DNA of 64,000 bases from Hortaea werneckii (Eukaryota > Ascomycota > Dothideomycetes > Mycosphaerellales > Teratosphaeriaceae): the NCBI GenBank assembly GCA_037044905.1, contig JBAOKB010000020.1, positions 1,612,001-1,676,000 of the forward strand, given 5' to 3'. Below, piece by piece: positions 54,558-64,000 of the stretch. How positions within the stretch are numbered: position 1 is the first letter of the stretch; every line of letters starts with the position of its first letter. Made by a program: the position numbers and the translations under genes. The notes beneath the pieces were generated by a model. The model ran no database searches and was not told the origin of the DNA. It saw only the letters and a program-made list of their open reading frames with translations.

Positions 54558-56195
54558 TCAAACCGCATGTTCGGCGCCCGAAGCCGCATCAGCCGGCATC
54601 ACATTTCCGCCATTGCCTCCATCAGGCTCAGGGACTTCAATCTTCAACTCAGGCGGCTTCCTCTTATTGTCTTCGCCCATAGCTTCCAATCGCCACTCAT
54701 CAACTAACTCGCTTCGGACCTTGCCACACCATCTGAACACCGCATCCTCAAACTTCCGCCATGACTCTTGCTCCTCTTTCCCATTGACAATGTCAGACAC
54801 GGGAAAGTCGAGATGGATATCCCATCTTAACTCTGCCGCCTTCATCCAGAACCGTAGATTCTCCGCCTTCCGGTAGGGTTTACTCGTGTCCGTATGCCAG
54901 TTCTTGATCAGATCGAATTGTCTTTTCGACTTCGTGACCAGCGTGTTATGCAACCGCACCAGTCTGATGCCGTCTGCCAGACTCTCAAGAAACTCATTTG
55001 GCAGCCTCTGTTGCTCTCCCTCGACAGCCTGCCCTGACCAAGGAGGCAGAGGCGGCTCGTCCCGGTCGAAAGATTTCAGAAACAGCCATTCCCTTTCGCG
55101 CTCCTTCCCAGCCCAATCCCCTTCCCTCCAAACCCACGTTGCTCTTTCCTCAGCCTCCGCTTGTTCTGCCTGCTCCTCCTTCTTCAGCAGAACATCGATA
55201 CTTTCAATCCATCCAATGATGCCCACCAGCTCGGTCAGCTTTACGCCACCTCTGAAATTCCTGCTTGCCATCTTCTTCAAAATATCAAGCACTTGGTATA
55301 GATCGCCGCGGATAGTCTTTTCACATGTTATCGCATACAACCTCTCTGGCTGGGAATGGGCTGTGTAGTAATTCTTCGCCGCTCGAATTGCTAAAGTGAT
55401 TATGTCCAGAACATGCAGACCCTGAAGCTCATGGAAGCTGTCGGTTGTCGAGGACTCAGCGACACCTTGTTGACCGACTTCAATCTGCTTTTGACATTCC
55501 TCAATGACTTTACATGCATCTTGCAGCGCTTCCTTCAGCTCGCGGCGCAGGACAGGCATGTCGGGGAGAGGCTCGGTGTAGGAGGGTTTTTGCTTGTAGG
55601 TGCTGACGGTGGGTGGCAGCATTGGCGGTTCCGTCGTGGGAATCAAGGCGTCGGTGATGCTCTGCATATCCGTGGGACTCTCAACGACAGCTGTGTCCTG
55701 ACCGGGGTCCGAAACAGCGTATCCGGATGTGGTTCCATCATATTGCGATAACGAAGTCATGCCTAAGTCGTCCACACTGGAGATGGAGGGTTCCACATTT
55801 TCCTTGTTGTTTCCGTTCTTCTTGCCCTCCTTGGCCAGCTGTGCACCCTTTCCATCTAGCAAGCCTGTGCGAGCGAAGTAGTATTGCATGTGCGCGATGC
55901 TTCCCAAGCTCATCACGCTGTCTCTGTTCCTGGCTGAGTCCGCGAATGCCGTCCCTTGCGGACGCATGTAGCCTCTCCGGCGGACGACTGTAGCACCGCC
56001 ATCTGAAAGACGGGAGTGGCGGGACCGCGTAGAAAGGGTCGAGGCAGAGGAGTTGGATGGCGTGGACACTGAGCGATCCAGTGAGGGAATGGCGTCTAGT
56101 GCTAAAGAGGGAGACGCGCTGAGTGAAGGTGAGCTAGGTCGCTGTTCAGGTGAAGCGATGGTGCTCTCAGGTAGGGTCTTTGCTGTGTCTGCCAT
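54558..56195 (-). CDS. Conserved fungal protein of unknown function (545 residues)
   Basis: Intronless from ATG. About 230 N-terminal residues are disordered and Ser-rich, including a basic stretch (STRSRHSRLSDGGATVVRRR) followed by the motif SVMSLGSIAHMQYYFARTGL, which looks conserved. From about residue 225 it is helical and well ordered: LPDMPVLRRELKEALQDACK, GLHVLDIITLAIRAAKNYYT, ERLYAITCEKTIRGDLYQVL, GGVKLTELVGIIGWIESID and ENLRFWMKAAELRWDIHLDF. I recognise it as a type of conserved Pezizomycotina protein but cannot name its role. It is not an enzyme by visible motif. An acidic C-terminus follows. Confidence 0.8.
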   Translation of the reverse strand: MADTAKTLPESTIASPEQRPSSPSLSASPSLALDAIPSLDRSVSTPSNSSASTLSTRSRHSRLSDGGATVVRRRGYMRPQGTAFADSARNRDSVMSLGSIAHMQYYFARTGLLDGKGAQLAKEGKKNGNNKENVEPSISSVDDLGMTSLSQYDGTTSGYAVSDPGQDTAVVESPTDMQSITDALIPTTEPPMLPPTVSTYKQKPSYTEPLPDMPVLRRELKEALQDACKVIEECQKQIEVGQQGVAESSTTDSFHELQGLHVLDIITLAIRAAKNYYTAHSQPERLYAITCEKTIRGDLYQVLDILKKMASRNFRGGVKLTELVGIIGWIESIDVLLKKEEQAEQAEAEERATWVWREGDWAGKEREREWLFLKSFDRDEPPLPPWSGQAVEGEQQRLPNEFLESLADGIRLVRLHNTLVTKSKRQFDLIKNWHTDTSKPYRKAENLRFWMKAAELRWDIHLDFPVSDIVNGKEEQESWRKFEDAVFRWCGKVRSELVDEWRLEAMGEDNKRKPPELKIEVPEPDGGNGGNVMPADAASGAEHAV

Positions 56196-56921
56196 GGTTG
56201 ATGTGTAACGCTAGGCGTAGCACAATAACGACTCGACTGTCAGAGCAAGCCGCGTCAGGCTTCAATTGGTGAAGATCACTCGTCCAGAGATGGTGATGAT
56301 GAAGCTGTCCCTGCCAGGGCCCGAAAGGCATTCTTTGAAAAGTCTCACCCTGTTGCTTGGTCGACAACATGCCTGACGTTTCCATTTCTCGACCGATTGT
56401 CTCGAACTGAAAAGGGGCGCCACCATCGTCCGCTAGAACGTTACATTGATTGGCTATGAGAGGATCGCCATCTAGTTGACGCGACTTAAACGCGGCAGTC
56501 ATCTTAGACACCCTGGGGCCGAAAGCCGCTCACGCGCCGGCGGTCCGTGGGCGGCAAACCCTTGAGCTTAATGTTTCACGCCTTGGGCCTCGGTAGAGTC
56601 CAAGTGAAAGAGGCGAGAAAACCAAATGCTCATGAGATTGGACTCAAAATGCCATCGAGTCTTGCTTGGACAAGAGAGCGCACCGTAGGCACAATATCGC
56701 ATAGCATTCTTACTGAGGCCATGGACATAGCACATAGACGTCCTAAGGGGCATGCAGCTTCTCACCTTCTGATGTCATTCTGTTGATCCAGGTTGCGGCA
56801 AAGGTGCAGCTCGCTGTTCGACAAGAATCCACGATCTGTGCTCTCATTCCAACCAAAGCACTTGACTCCAGAGGCACGACGTGACTGTATGAAACGATTT
56901 CTAACCACGACAGCCATAAAC
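56196..56921. promoter_or_regulatory. Divergent promoter, fungal 545-residue gene / acylphosphatase
   Basis: 726-bp spacer between divergent starts; GC-rich near 56520. No gene is supported. Confidence 0.4.
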
Positions 56922-57303
56922 ATGTCCAAGAGAGTGAGCTTCGAACATTGACCCCCGCTCACAAATGCGCCACTAACACCTACAGATCCAATACACGGTC
57001 GAGGGAGAGGTGCAAGGCGTCAACTACCGGTATCACTCTCTTTGAGAAACCGAAGCCTGCAGAACAATTGTTGACGCGTACTTTCTAAGAGCCTGGGCGG
57101 TCAGCAAAGCCAAAGACTTCAACATCACCGGATACGCCAAGAACGCCTCCAATGGCACCGTCGTTGGCGAAGCCCAGGGCAGCTCGGACTCCGTCAAGCA
57201 GTTTGTTGACTCGCTCTACAAGGCCCCTTCGCCAGCCAAGGTATCGAAGGTAGAGTCGAGCGACATGCAAACGAAAGAGGGCGACAGTGGCTTCCAGCGG
57301 TAA
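56922..57303 (+). CDS. Acylphosphatase, three exons including a 12-nt first exon
   Basis: Small cytosolic enzyme hydrolysing acyl phosphates such as acetyl- or 1,3-bisphosphoglycerate. Exons are 56922-56933, 56986-57029 and 57090-57303, giving 89 residues. The spliced start is MSKRIQYTVEGEVQGVNYRA. The catalytic Arg is the YR of GVNYR; the CG|A of that codon is formed by splicing. The catalytic Asn lies in ITGYAKNASNGTVVGEAQG. Exon 3 ends with VSKVESSDMQTKEGDSGFQR, the usual acylphosphatase C-terminus. Both introns are 52 and 60 bp with GT-AG ends and a branch-like CTAAC in the first. A 3' alternative, splicing at GTAAGT next to the stop, would change only the last residue or two. Because its exons are short, it is easy to miss by open-frame scanning. 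Confidence 0.9.
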
Positions 57304-58276
57304 GTCCATCAAGCATGATGCCATGAGAAGTCATGGTGGCGCTGATGATGGCTTGTGATGTAGGCTTTGAGCGGTAACACTTTCCGACCTTCGATTCATC
57401 GGCGTTCATACAAGCGGCGCAAGGCCTAATCGAAGTGATGCCATTCTGCTTCATGGTCTTATTTCGATCTGCTCAGACCTAAGACGGGCTGAGGAAAGCT
57501 CCAATATGGACGCGTGCGGAATGCACAGGAGAGCGCGCAAAATCGAGAGAATATTTCGCAAAGCGAAAGACGCAAATTACCTAGGTAGTCATAGGCTCTT
57601 CTAGCAAACGGATTCAATGCGGAAACAACATGCGGTGGTGAAAAAATGCCATGTCCTCTCGTAAGCGTCAGCAAGGACAATTCTAGGACCTCCCCCTACT
57701 TCTTCCGAAAGCACGTGGCCTATTTCACCCGTGCTGCTTGGCGTTTGCGGTATGAGTCGCCTCGCCGGACGCAAACAGCTTCAATCGGCCTCTGCATGGT
57801 CCTCTAAAGCCACATGCAGACCGTCGACTGTGTATGCAATGTCCATGTTGCTAAGGCTGTGCCGCATCGTTGTATAATACCTATTCTCATGTCGCGAATG
57901 CGCGGTTGTGGCTGCTGACTCATTGTGCGGGAATGCAGAGCCGAAGTATCCCGAAGCAGCGGAATGACCAGGGAGATCTCATTATCGGGCCGGGGAATTC
58001 TTAGAGCTCTCACTCGCTCCTGCATACCACAGTAGGATGCAAGACAAGCCTAGACACAATCCGACATCTGGCGATGCCGTGACGGAGCGTGAGGCTGTTT
58101 ACTGGGGATCGTTGGTCCGACCACTATAAGAAGTGACAACACTGTGACTTGAGTAGACCCATCTTTCTTTGTCCCACTGCAAGACAAATACTTTTAATCA
58201 CGACTGACATCCGAAGAACACCAAACAACCTATTGAGAGGTCAAAGCCCTACCCAACAACATCAGCCTTGATCCTG
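57304..58276. promoter_or_regulatory. Intergenic region upstream of alternative oxidase
   Basis: No gene. It contains the palindrome TACCTAGGTA at 57578-57587, a short hairpin TTTCGCAAAGCGAAA at 57555-57569, and TATAAG at 58125-58130, 147 bp upstream of the alternative oxidase ATG, a plausible TATA element. Confidence 0.45.
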
Positions 58277-59532
58277 ATGAACTGTTCTCGTGCCATCACG
58301 ACGAATGCGCTGCCTCGGCAGTCTGCTACTCGCTTCCTATTATCAATTCAACATGGTCGGACGATAACCACAGCGTCACTCCGCCCGACTACACTGGTCC
58401 AGCAACACGCCTCAACACCTAAGACCCGTCGTCAGCAGTTCCGCACTTCCAAACATGCACTGATCAAAGAGTACTTCCCTGCACCTGACGCGCCCAACAT
58501 CAAGACCACAGAGGCCGCATGGGCGCATCCGGTATACACCTTCTCGCAAATGGAGCAGGTCAAGATTCAGCACCGGGATGCAAAGGACTGGTCTGACTGG
58601 GTTGCACTGACTTTTATGAGAGTGCTTCGATGGGGTCTGGATACTGTCAGTGGATACAAGCACGATCCTGACCAGCATCCTGTTCACAACGGCGCCGCTA
58701 CGCCAGCTGGAAGTGGCGAACACTCGATTGATAAGGCGGACAAGCTTCGCGTCAGACCGTTCACACACATGACCGAGCGAAAGTGGCTTATGCGGTATGT
58801 ATTCAGACAGTTTACATGATCACAGCTACGCAGCTAACATAGCCAAATAGCTTCATCTTCCTCGAGTCCGTCGCCGGCGTACCGGGTATGGTAGCAGGTA
58901 TGCTACGCCACTTACACAGCATGCGTCGCATGAAGCGCGACAATGGCTGGATCGAGACACTGCTCGAAGAGAGTTACAACGAGCGCATGCACCTCCTTAC
59001 GTTCCTCAAGATGGCCGAGCCGGGCTGGTTCATGCGGATGATGGTGCTAGGCGCCCAGGGCGTCTTCTTCAACAGCATGTTCGTTTCATACCTGGTCAGC
59101 CCGCGCACTTGCCACCGCTTCGTCGGCTACCTCGAGGAAGAGGCTGTGATCACGTACACACGTGCTATTGGGGACATCGAGGCGGGCAAGCTACCAATGT
59201 TTGAGAAGATGCCGGCGCCTGATATTGCTGTCCAGTACTGGGACATGCCGGAAGGACGACGGACCATGAAGGATCTACTGCTTTACATCCGCGCAGATGA
59301 GAGCAAGCACCGCGAGGTCAACCACACTTTAGGTATGTTTCATCCAGCGCCCTTTGTCTCTTGATTGATCTTCTAACCTTTCCAAGGCAATCTCGACCAG
59401 AAGAATGACCCGAACCCGTACAACAGCAAGTACAAGGACGAGGCCGCGCCTCATCCCGTCAAGGATATCAAGTTCCAGCGGCCGACGGGATGGGAGCGTG
59501 AAGAAGTGATCGGTGAGGACAAGGCTCACTAA
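58277..59532 (+). CDS. AOX1: Mitochondrial alternative oxidase
   Basis: Ubiquinol oxidase of the inner mitochondrial membrane that bypasses complexes III and IV. Exons are 58277-58794, 58851-59332 and 59387-59532, giving 381 residues. A Ser/Arg/Thr-rich mitochondrial presequence opens with MNCSRAITTNALPRQS. The di-iron four-helix bundle has IFLESVAGVPGMVAGMLRHL (the ExxH helix), then LLEESYNERMHLLTFLKMAE, FVGYLEEEAVITYTRAIG and LLLYIRADESKHREVNHTLG, which supply the four conserved Glu and two His ligands. Intron 1 splits an Arg codon (CG|C) and intron 2 a Gly codon (G|GC), both needed to keep the iron-site helices intact. The Cys that regulates plant enzymes is absent, as in fungi. Confidence 0.97.
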
Positions 59533-61041
59533 ACACTGCCGACTCGAGCGACAAAGCCTAGCATTCTTTGATGGGACCGATTTGCAGAATAAATTTTTAG
59601 CGTGCATGAGAATTTGAGCGACGGCGTTTAGGACGGCATCGGGATGATACCTTTTCTCAGCTCTATTATCGGCGGTTATTGATTCTCGGATTCGAGCAGC
59701 GGTAGATGCATTCATCATATGGGAAGAAACGATGGGCGCATTGAATTTTGTACTATATGCAAGCCTTGTATGACTGGCTGGTAGAAGAAGCAGTAGTCAT
59801 GGTCACTACAGTCCGAACTCGATATACGATTCTTTCGACTAGCAATATCGCTCTATAACTATGATCTCCGTTAGCTTTTTTGCTCTCTACGCTACTGTAT
59901 ACCACCTTCGGTTAGCAATTCTTCCTCTGTAGCAATGAGATATAACCGATTTTCACGGTTCTATAGGTAGTTTAGACTGTACGAGCTTTCTCGCGAGTGA
60001 CTTGAGCAGAGCCTCACCTTCGAACAGTGGTGTACATTAGTATCACGTGTACGTTCATGAGAATTCCATCTAAAGTGAGCCAATGACCTCCAGGCTCGGT
60101 TGAGATGCGTTCATGGCGTGCCTCAGGATTCAAGAACGTCGGATCGCCTGCCCAGGTGAGGTGTTCGCCACCTCGGCCTCATTTGGAACATCATGAGATG
60201 TGGCAAACTTTTCGCCACTCCTCTATCAATATATCACTACTTCAGCTCCAAGCACCAATACTGATCGGGATTCAGCTGCCAGGTACAAGAGACCTGTGAC
60301 ACCAAATCGAGGCTGTTACAGCAGAGAACAGCAGCTTGCGGCGCTGATCCTCACACCTAATAGGATCGCTTAGTGATGTGACAATCCGTTCGCTGGCACC
60401 CTTCAGCTGTCCTCATACTGACGTGATGCTTGAGACATCCCTAGTCATCACATCTGCTGCGGCAAACAAGGCAGTCGATTTCGGCAGGACGTGAGCCCGA
60501 GGGCTGTGTATACATTTCTGGCATGGGTACGACTGCAACCACTGGGTAAGTAAGTACGCTTAGCCTTCTTTGTGCATGACACGGCAGCTCCAAATAGTTC
60601 TCACTGCCGTCTTGGGTTCCTACGCTTTGGGCCTCGACACGGGAGTACTTCTGCTTTGCGCTCGATCGCCTTTAGGTAAATTTGGAGTCGATCTTTTCAT
60701 CAAGAACCGATGCCACCGCCGGCAGCTGGTCATCCCGGCCATTACCTAGGTATGTTCGCTTGATTTGCCATTGACGTCCGAGTGCATGGATTATCAGCCA
60801 ACTTCTCGCCTCAGCGTCGGCAACAGGTTTTACACTCGATCCAAACTGTACATAGGGGCGAAGCTTTTTGTCTAGGTGCCGATGCATTGAGATCACTATC
60901 AAAGGAATCACTATCCATCACCAGACGACAATGGATTAAAAAGAATGTGAAGCCGTACAACTGTGGGACCTATCAACACATGCTCCATCGAAAACGCTCA
61001 ACATCCGCATCTCTGGGGGCGCAACAGCTCAACAATCGATC
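59533..61041. other. 1.5-kb gene-free region
   Basis: Between alternative oxidase and the kelch gene. It contains the palindrome TACCTAGGTA at 60743-60752 and AT-rich 3' sequence near the start. No protein or RNA gene is recognised; tRNA-like stems and B-box motifs were looked for and not found. Confidence 0.5.
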
Positions 61042-63429
61042 ATGTATCGAGCAAGCACACAGTGTTTGCTTCAGGCGACGGTACCAAAGCTCGCTCTCCT
61101 GTACACAGGTTTCCTTCACGCTCTGGCGGTCATGCTCGTTCAACCTGTCAACGCAAACCCTATGCCCAATGCCTTGGAGACCAAAACATCACCAGATCTA
61201 GCGAAGCGATCCGACAGTCCAACAGATGTATGCTTCCGATGGGCACAGCAATCAGCCATTGTCAATGGAACTCTTTACCTTTATGGAGGAGAGGCTACAA
61301 CGCAAGCTTCCCAAACATCCAACACGTGGAACAATGACTTCTTGACCTTGGATCTCACGAAGACATGGCAAATCGCAAAACCTTCGCTGAGTGGCTTACC
61401 GCAGCCTTCTGGGCCTCCACCGGTCGCACTCGAATATTTGTGGAACAGCTACGAGAGCCTCTATCTGTACGGCGGCGAGTTCTCAGATTCCCCGGCCCAG
61501 TCGCCGGAGGCTTTCTCGCTCTGGGGATACCAAATCGATGAGCAACGATGGGTCGAACACGACAATCCGACAACTTCGAGCGGCGAGAATGCACCAAGCG
61601 ATGGCGATGCGGTACAGCGTGCGGCAGAGGGAGCAGGTGTCAGTGTTCCGTCGCTGGGTCGTGGGTTTTACTTTGGCGGCCATCAAGACGCATATACCAC
61701 CCAGGGCTGGTCAATCCAGGTTCCACGGATTTACCTACAATCCCTCCTGGAATTCACCTTCCCTGGATGCGCAAATGATCAAGTAAACGCACTTGGTGAC
61801 GGTCAGACGGCTGAACAGAAGGAACCTATCGCAACATCACCGAAGGGGGACTGCAAGACAGTGCAGGTTTTACCGAACGTGCCGACGGCGTTCTCATCTA
61901 CGTACCTGCCTTTGGCGATCAGGGGATCTTACTCGCATTAGCAGGTGGTACTAACGACACATTCACCCAGATGAACAATATTGATGTCTACGATATTGCG
62001 CGGAGTACTTGGTATAAGCAGTCTACGTCTGGTCCTACGCCTGAGATTCGAGTGAATCCATGTGCCGTTATCGCTGCAGCCCCGGATGGGAGCTCGTACA
62101 ATATCTGTGAGTGCTCTTCATAATGTTCCCCATACAAGTTCTGAAATGACTAACGTATATGGCTGGCAAGACATGTTCGGCGGTCAAAGACTGCAGCCGT
62201 ACGGAAGCCAGGAACAGTACGATGATATGTGGATCCTCACGCTACCATCTTTCACTTGGATCGAGGTCGATATGAGTGGGCAGTCAGTACCCTACGGTCG
62301 TTCGGGACATTCTTGTAATATTTGGGATGGCCAGATGGTAATGGTTGGTGGCTATGTTGGTGATCAACTCAGCTGCGAAAGCCCAGGGATTTATGTTTTC
62401 GATCTGAGTAATTGCCAATGGGTACAAGAGTTCACCGCATTGAGTCCAGGCAAAGATGGCAGCTCGTCACCATCCGCAGGGTCAGGCACGACTGGGGATG
62501 AAGATGAGGACACTACTAACGCCGAATCTACATTCAATTCCACTGGCTCCAACAACCCTCTAAATCAGCAACCAGCGCAGATAGCCAATGACACTGATCC
62601 CGGAGGACTGGAAGGCTCATATGGATACAGAGTCCCACAAATCGTCATAGACAAAATAGGCGGCGACGAGAACGGGGGCGCCACAGTCACAACCCCCGTA
62701 GTAACAGCAACCGACGGACCATTAGCGACAGGAAGTGCGACAACTTACACATTAACAAACGACCCGACCTCAACCTCTCAACCGAGTTCCTCAGATGATA
62801 ATGACGAAAACTCCAATGGCGGCAGCAAAACTAAAGACGATCCCAACCCCAACAACAACAAAAGTTCCTCCTCAGACTCCCAGGGAAACAACCCCAACAT
62901 CCCCGCCATAGTAGTCGGCACGATTTGCGGCCTGCTCTTCCTCCTAGCGCTCTACCTAGCCTTCTGCGCCTACATCTACCGCGCCCAGCTGGGCCTCTAC
63001 CGTCGACACGTGGAGATGATGAACCGACGACAGCAGCGCATCGGGAGCGAGGAAGAAGAAGACGAAAAACTCCCCGCTGCGGGTTTCCCAGGTGCGGGGT
63101 TGTTGATGGCTGCTAGTACGGACGGGAGGAGTGGGAGTAGTAGTGGGAAGAACAGCTCCGAGCGGAGTACGAAGAACGGGAGGAGAGGTGGGGGTGGGGG
63201 CGCTATGTGGAATGGTGGTGGCGGCGGAGGAGGGATTCATGAGAGATATCAGAATGGCAATGCCCCTCCTTTAATGGGTCAACCGAATCCGCATCCTATG
63301 ACGACAACGGGGGAAGGAGGAGGGAGCGAGAGGAGCAGTACGGAAGATCTGCTCGCCGGCCAGGAACCGAGCTTCGTAGGCGTTCTCTTGAACCCTAGGA
63401 GGAGTTTGAAGGTTGTGAATCGGGATTGA
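61042..63429 (+). CDS. Kelch-repeat transmembrane protein, with apparent 1-bp frameshift
   Basis: Secretory kelch beta-propeller with one C-terminal membrane helix. The N-terminus carries a hydrophobic signal segment (ALLYTGFLHALAVMLVQP). Kelch blades are GTLYLYGGEATTQ, SLYLYGGEFSD, GRGFYFGGHQD, a glycine pair in LLALAGGTNDT, YMFGGQRLQPYG and GQMVMVGGYVGDQ. A Ser/Thr/Asn-rich stalk leads to the helix IPAIVVGTICGLLFLLALYL, then a Gly-rich cytosolic tail. An intron at 62107-62170 (GTGAGT...AAG) splits a Tyr codon and joins SSYNI to YMFGG. The first frame ends at a stop near 61939. Protein-like sequence resumes in another frame from about 61822 (YRNITEGGLQDSAGFTERAD), with no plausible intron, so one base appears missing near 61819-61823. 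It could be a real lesion or a sequencing error. Confidence 0.82.
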
Positions 63430-64000
63430 GCAGGAAATTACTCTCTTGATTTGCCGTACTCTTCCTGCTCTCCAGCATTTGTGTGTCAACACCCTCCCCC
63501 CTTCCTCCGCCCCCCTTGAACTTTTTTGTTTCTTTACCCCCTCAACCAATTTTCTCACAAATAAGCTGATGGATAAATGAATCCTTTTTGAAAAAGAAAA
63601 AGAAAAAAAGAGCTATTCGAGGACTCTTTGCCCCCAAGCTCCTTCCCCATCGATTGCCTGTGCCTTCCATACAAGGGGGGAAAAGAAAAAGAAAAGCAGT
63701 AGACAATCCCAGAATTGTCGCCATCTTCTCTCTCGCGCGTGCCGAGGGATCCTCTAGGTATTTCAATCTTGCCATACCAGCAGAAGAGAAATAACAAAAA
63801 GGAAGCGAAGGGTGAGTGTGAAAAAAAGAAAAGAAAAAAGAAATAGATAGACGGGAAAGGAAAGGAAAGGAAAAGAAAAGAAAGTATCTCCCTCGTGCCA
63901 CACCCATCAAACCCATGCGAACAGTATTCCAAAAAGGAAAAGACAAGGGGGGAAGGAAATTGAAAGAGACAAACAAGCCATCTAATCCTCTCCAGATTGC
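63430..64000. repeat. Purine-rich tail region with (GGAAA)n microsatellite
   Basis: Downstream of the kelch gene. From about 63588 to 63960 the plus strand is very A/G-rich, with runs such as AAAAAGAAAAAGAAAAAAAG and a pentanucleotide GGAAA repeat near 63853-63880. Read on the other strand this is a CT-rich tract of the kind found in fungal promoters and leaders. It may belong to a gene beyond the window edge. The Phe/Ser-rich reading frame on the minus strand is low complexity and not supported. Confidence 0.5.

Noticed and set aside
63542..63976. Phe/Ser-rich minus-strand open frame
   Set aside because: Direct translation of a CT-rich tract; low complexity throughout.
1..64000. tRNA, rRNA, CRISPR arrays, insertion sequences and retroelement proteins
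   Set aside because: I looked for tRNA B-box motifs (GGTTCGAATCC-like), rRNA blocks, regular spacers, and transposase or reverse transcriptase motifs, and found none convincing. A search with tRNAscan-SE, Rfam and a fungal repeat library would settle this.

Overview
This window looks like nuclear DNA of a filamentous ascomycete (Pezizomycotina, probably Dothideomycetes). The evidence is short 45-95 bp GT-AG introns with CTAAC/CTGAC-type branch sites, single-gene transcription units on both strands, and fungal-specific proteins (Kar9, sterol glucosyltransferase Atg26, bifunctional His7, alcohol oxidase, alternative oxidase). The class assignment is inference. No virus, transposon, CRISPR array, rRNA or convincing tRNA was seen. 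About 28 protein genes are supported, and many are spliced.

Layout. 0-5 kb: the 3' part of SEC24 (COPII coat), then HIS7 and IMP3, which diverge from a promoter carrying a perfect Gcn4/CpcA site. 5-11 kb: a doubtful Ser/Gln-rich reading frame, then a NodB-fold deacetylase/cyclic-imidase-like gene divergent from a two-domain biotin carboxylase with no carboxyltransferase. 11-18.5 kb: FCP1 CTD phosphatase, an F-box/LRR-type gene, and an acidic UIM-like protein whose frame continues past an in-frame TAG. 18.6-29 kb: a multi-pass family 2 glycosyltransferase, vacuolar proteinase A (PEP4) and ATG26. 29-39 kb: NAA30 and LRO1 (divergent), then a Lys/Ala/Pro-rich protein and an acyltransferase whose tail shares a short motif with it, a small coiled-coil protein and an F-box protein. 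39-49 kb: an MFS anion permease, a peroxisomal alcohol oxidase split by 15 introns, and a large coiled-coil protein with a Cys/His cluster. 49-56 kb: a short kinase-like gene, KAR9 and a conserved fungal protein. 56-64 kb: a tiny three-exon acylphosphatase, mitochondrial alternative oxidase, and a kelch-repeat membrane protein with an apparent 1-bp frameshift.

Most genes are housekeeping and unrelated by pathway, as is usual in fungi. Where neighbours might cooperate (deacetylase plus biotin carboxylase; acyltransferase plus QKALP protein) this is given as inference. I found no clear undescribed multi-gene system. The strongest leads are the carboxylase without a transferase, the shared QKALP motif, the intron-dense alcohol oxidase with an upstream GCGG-element cluster, two apparent reading-frame lesions, and a recurrent intergenic palindrome TACCTAGGTA.
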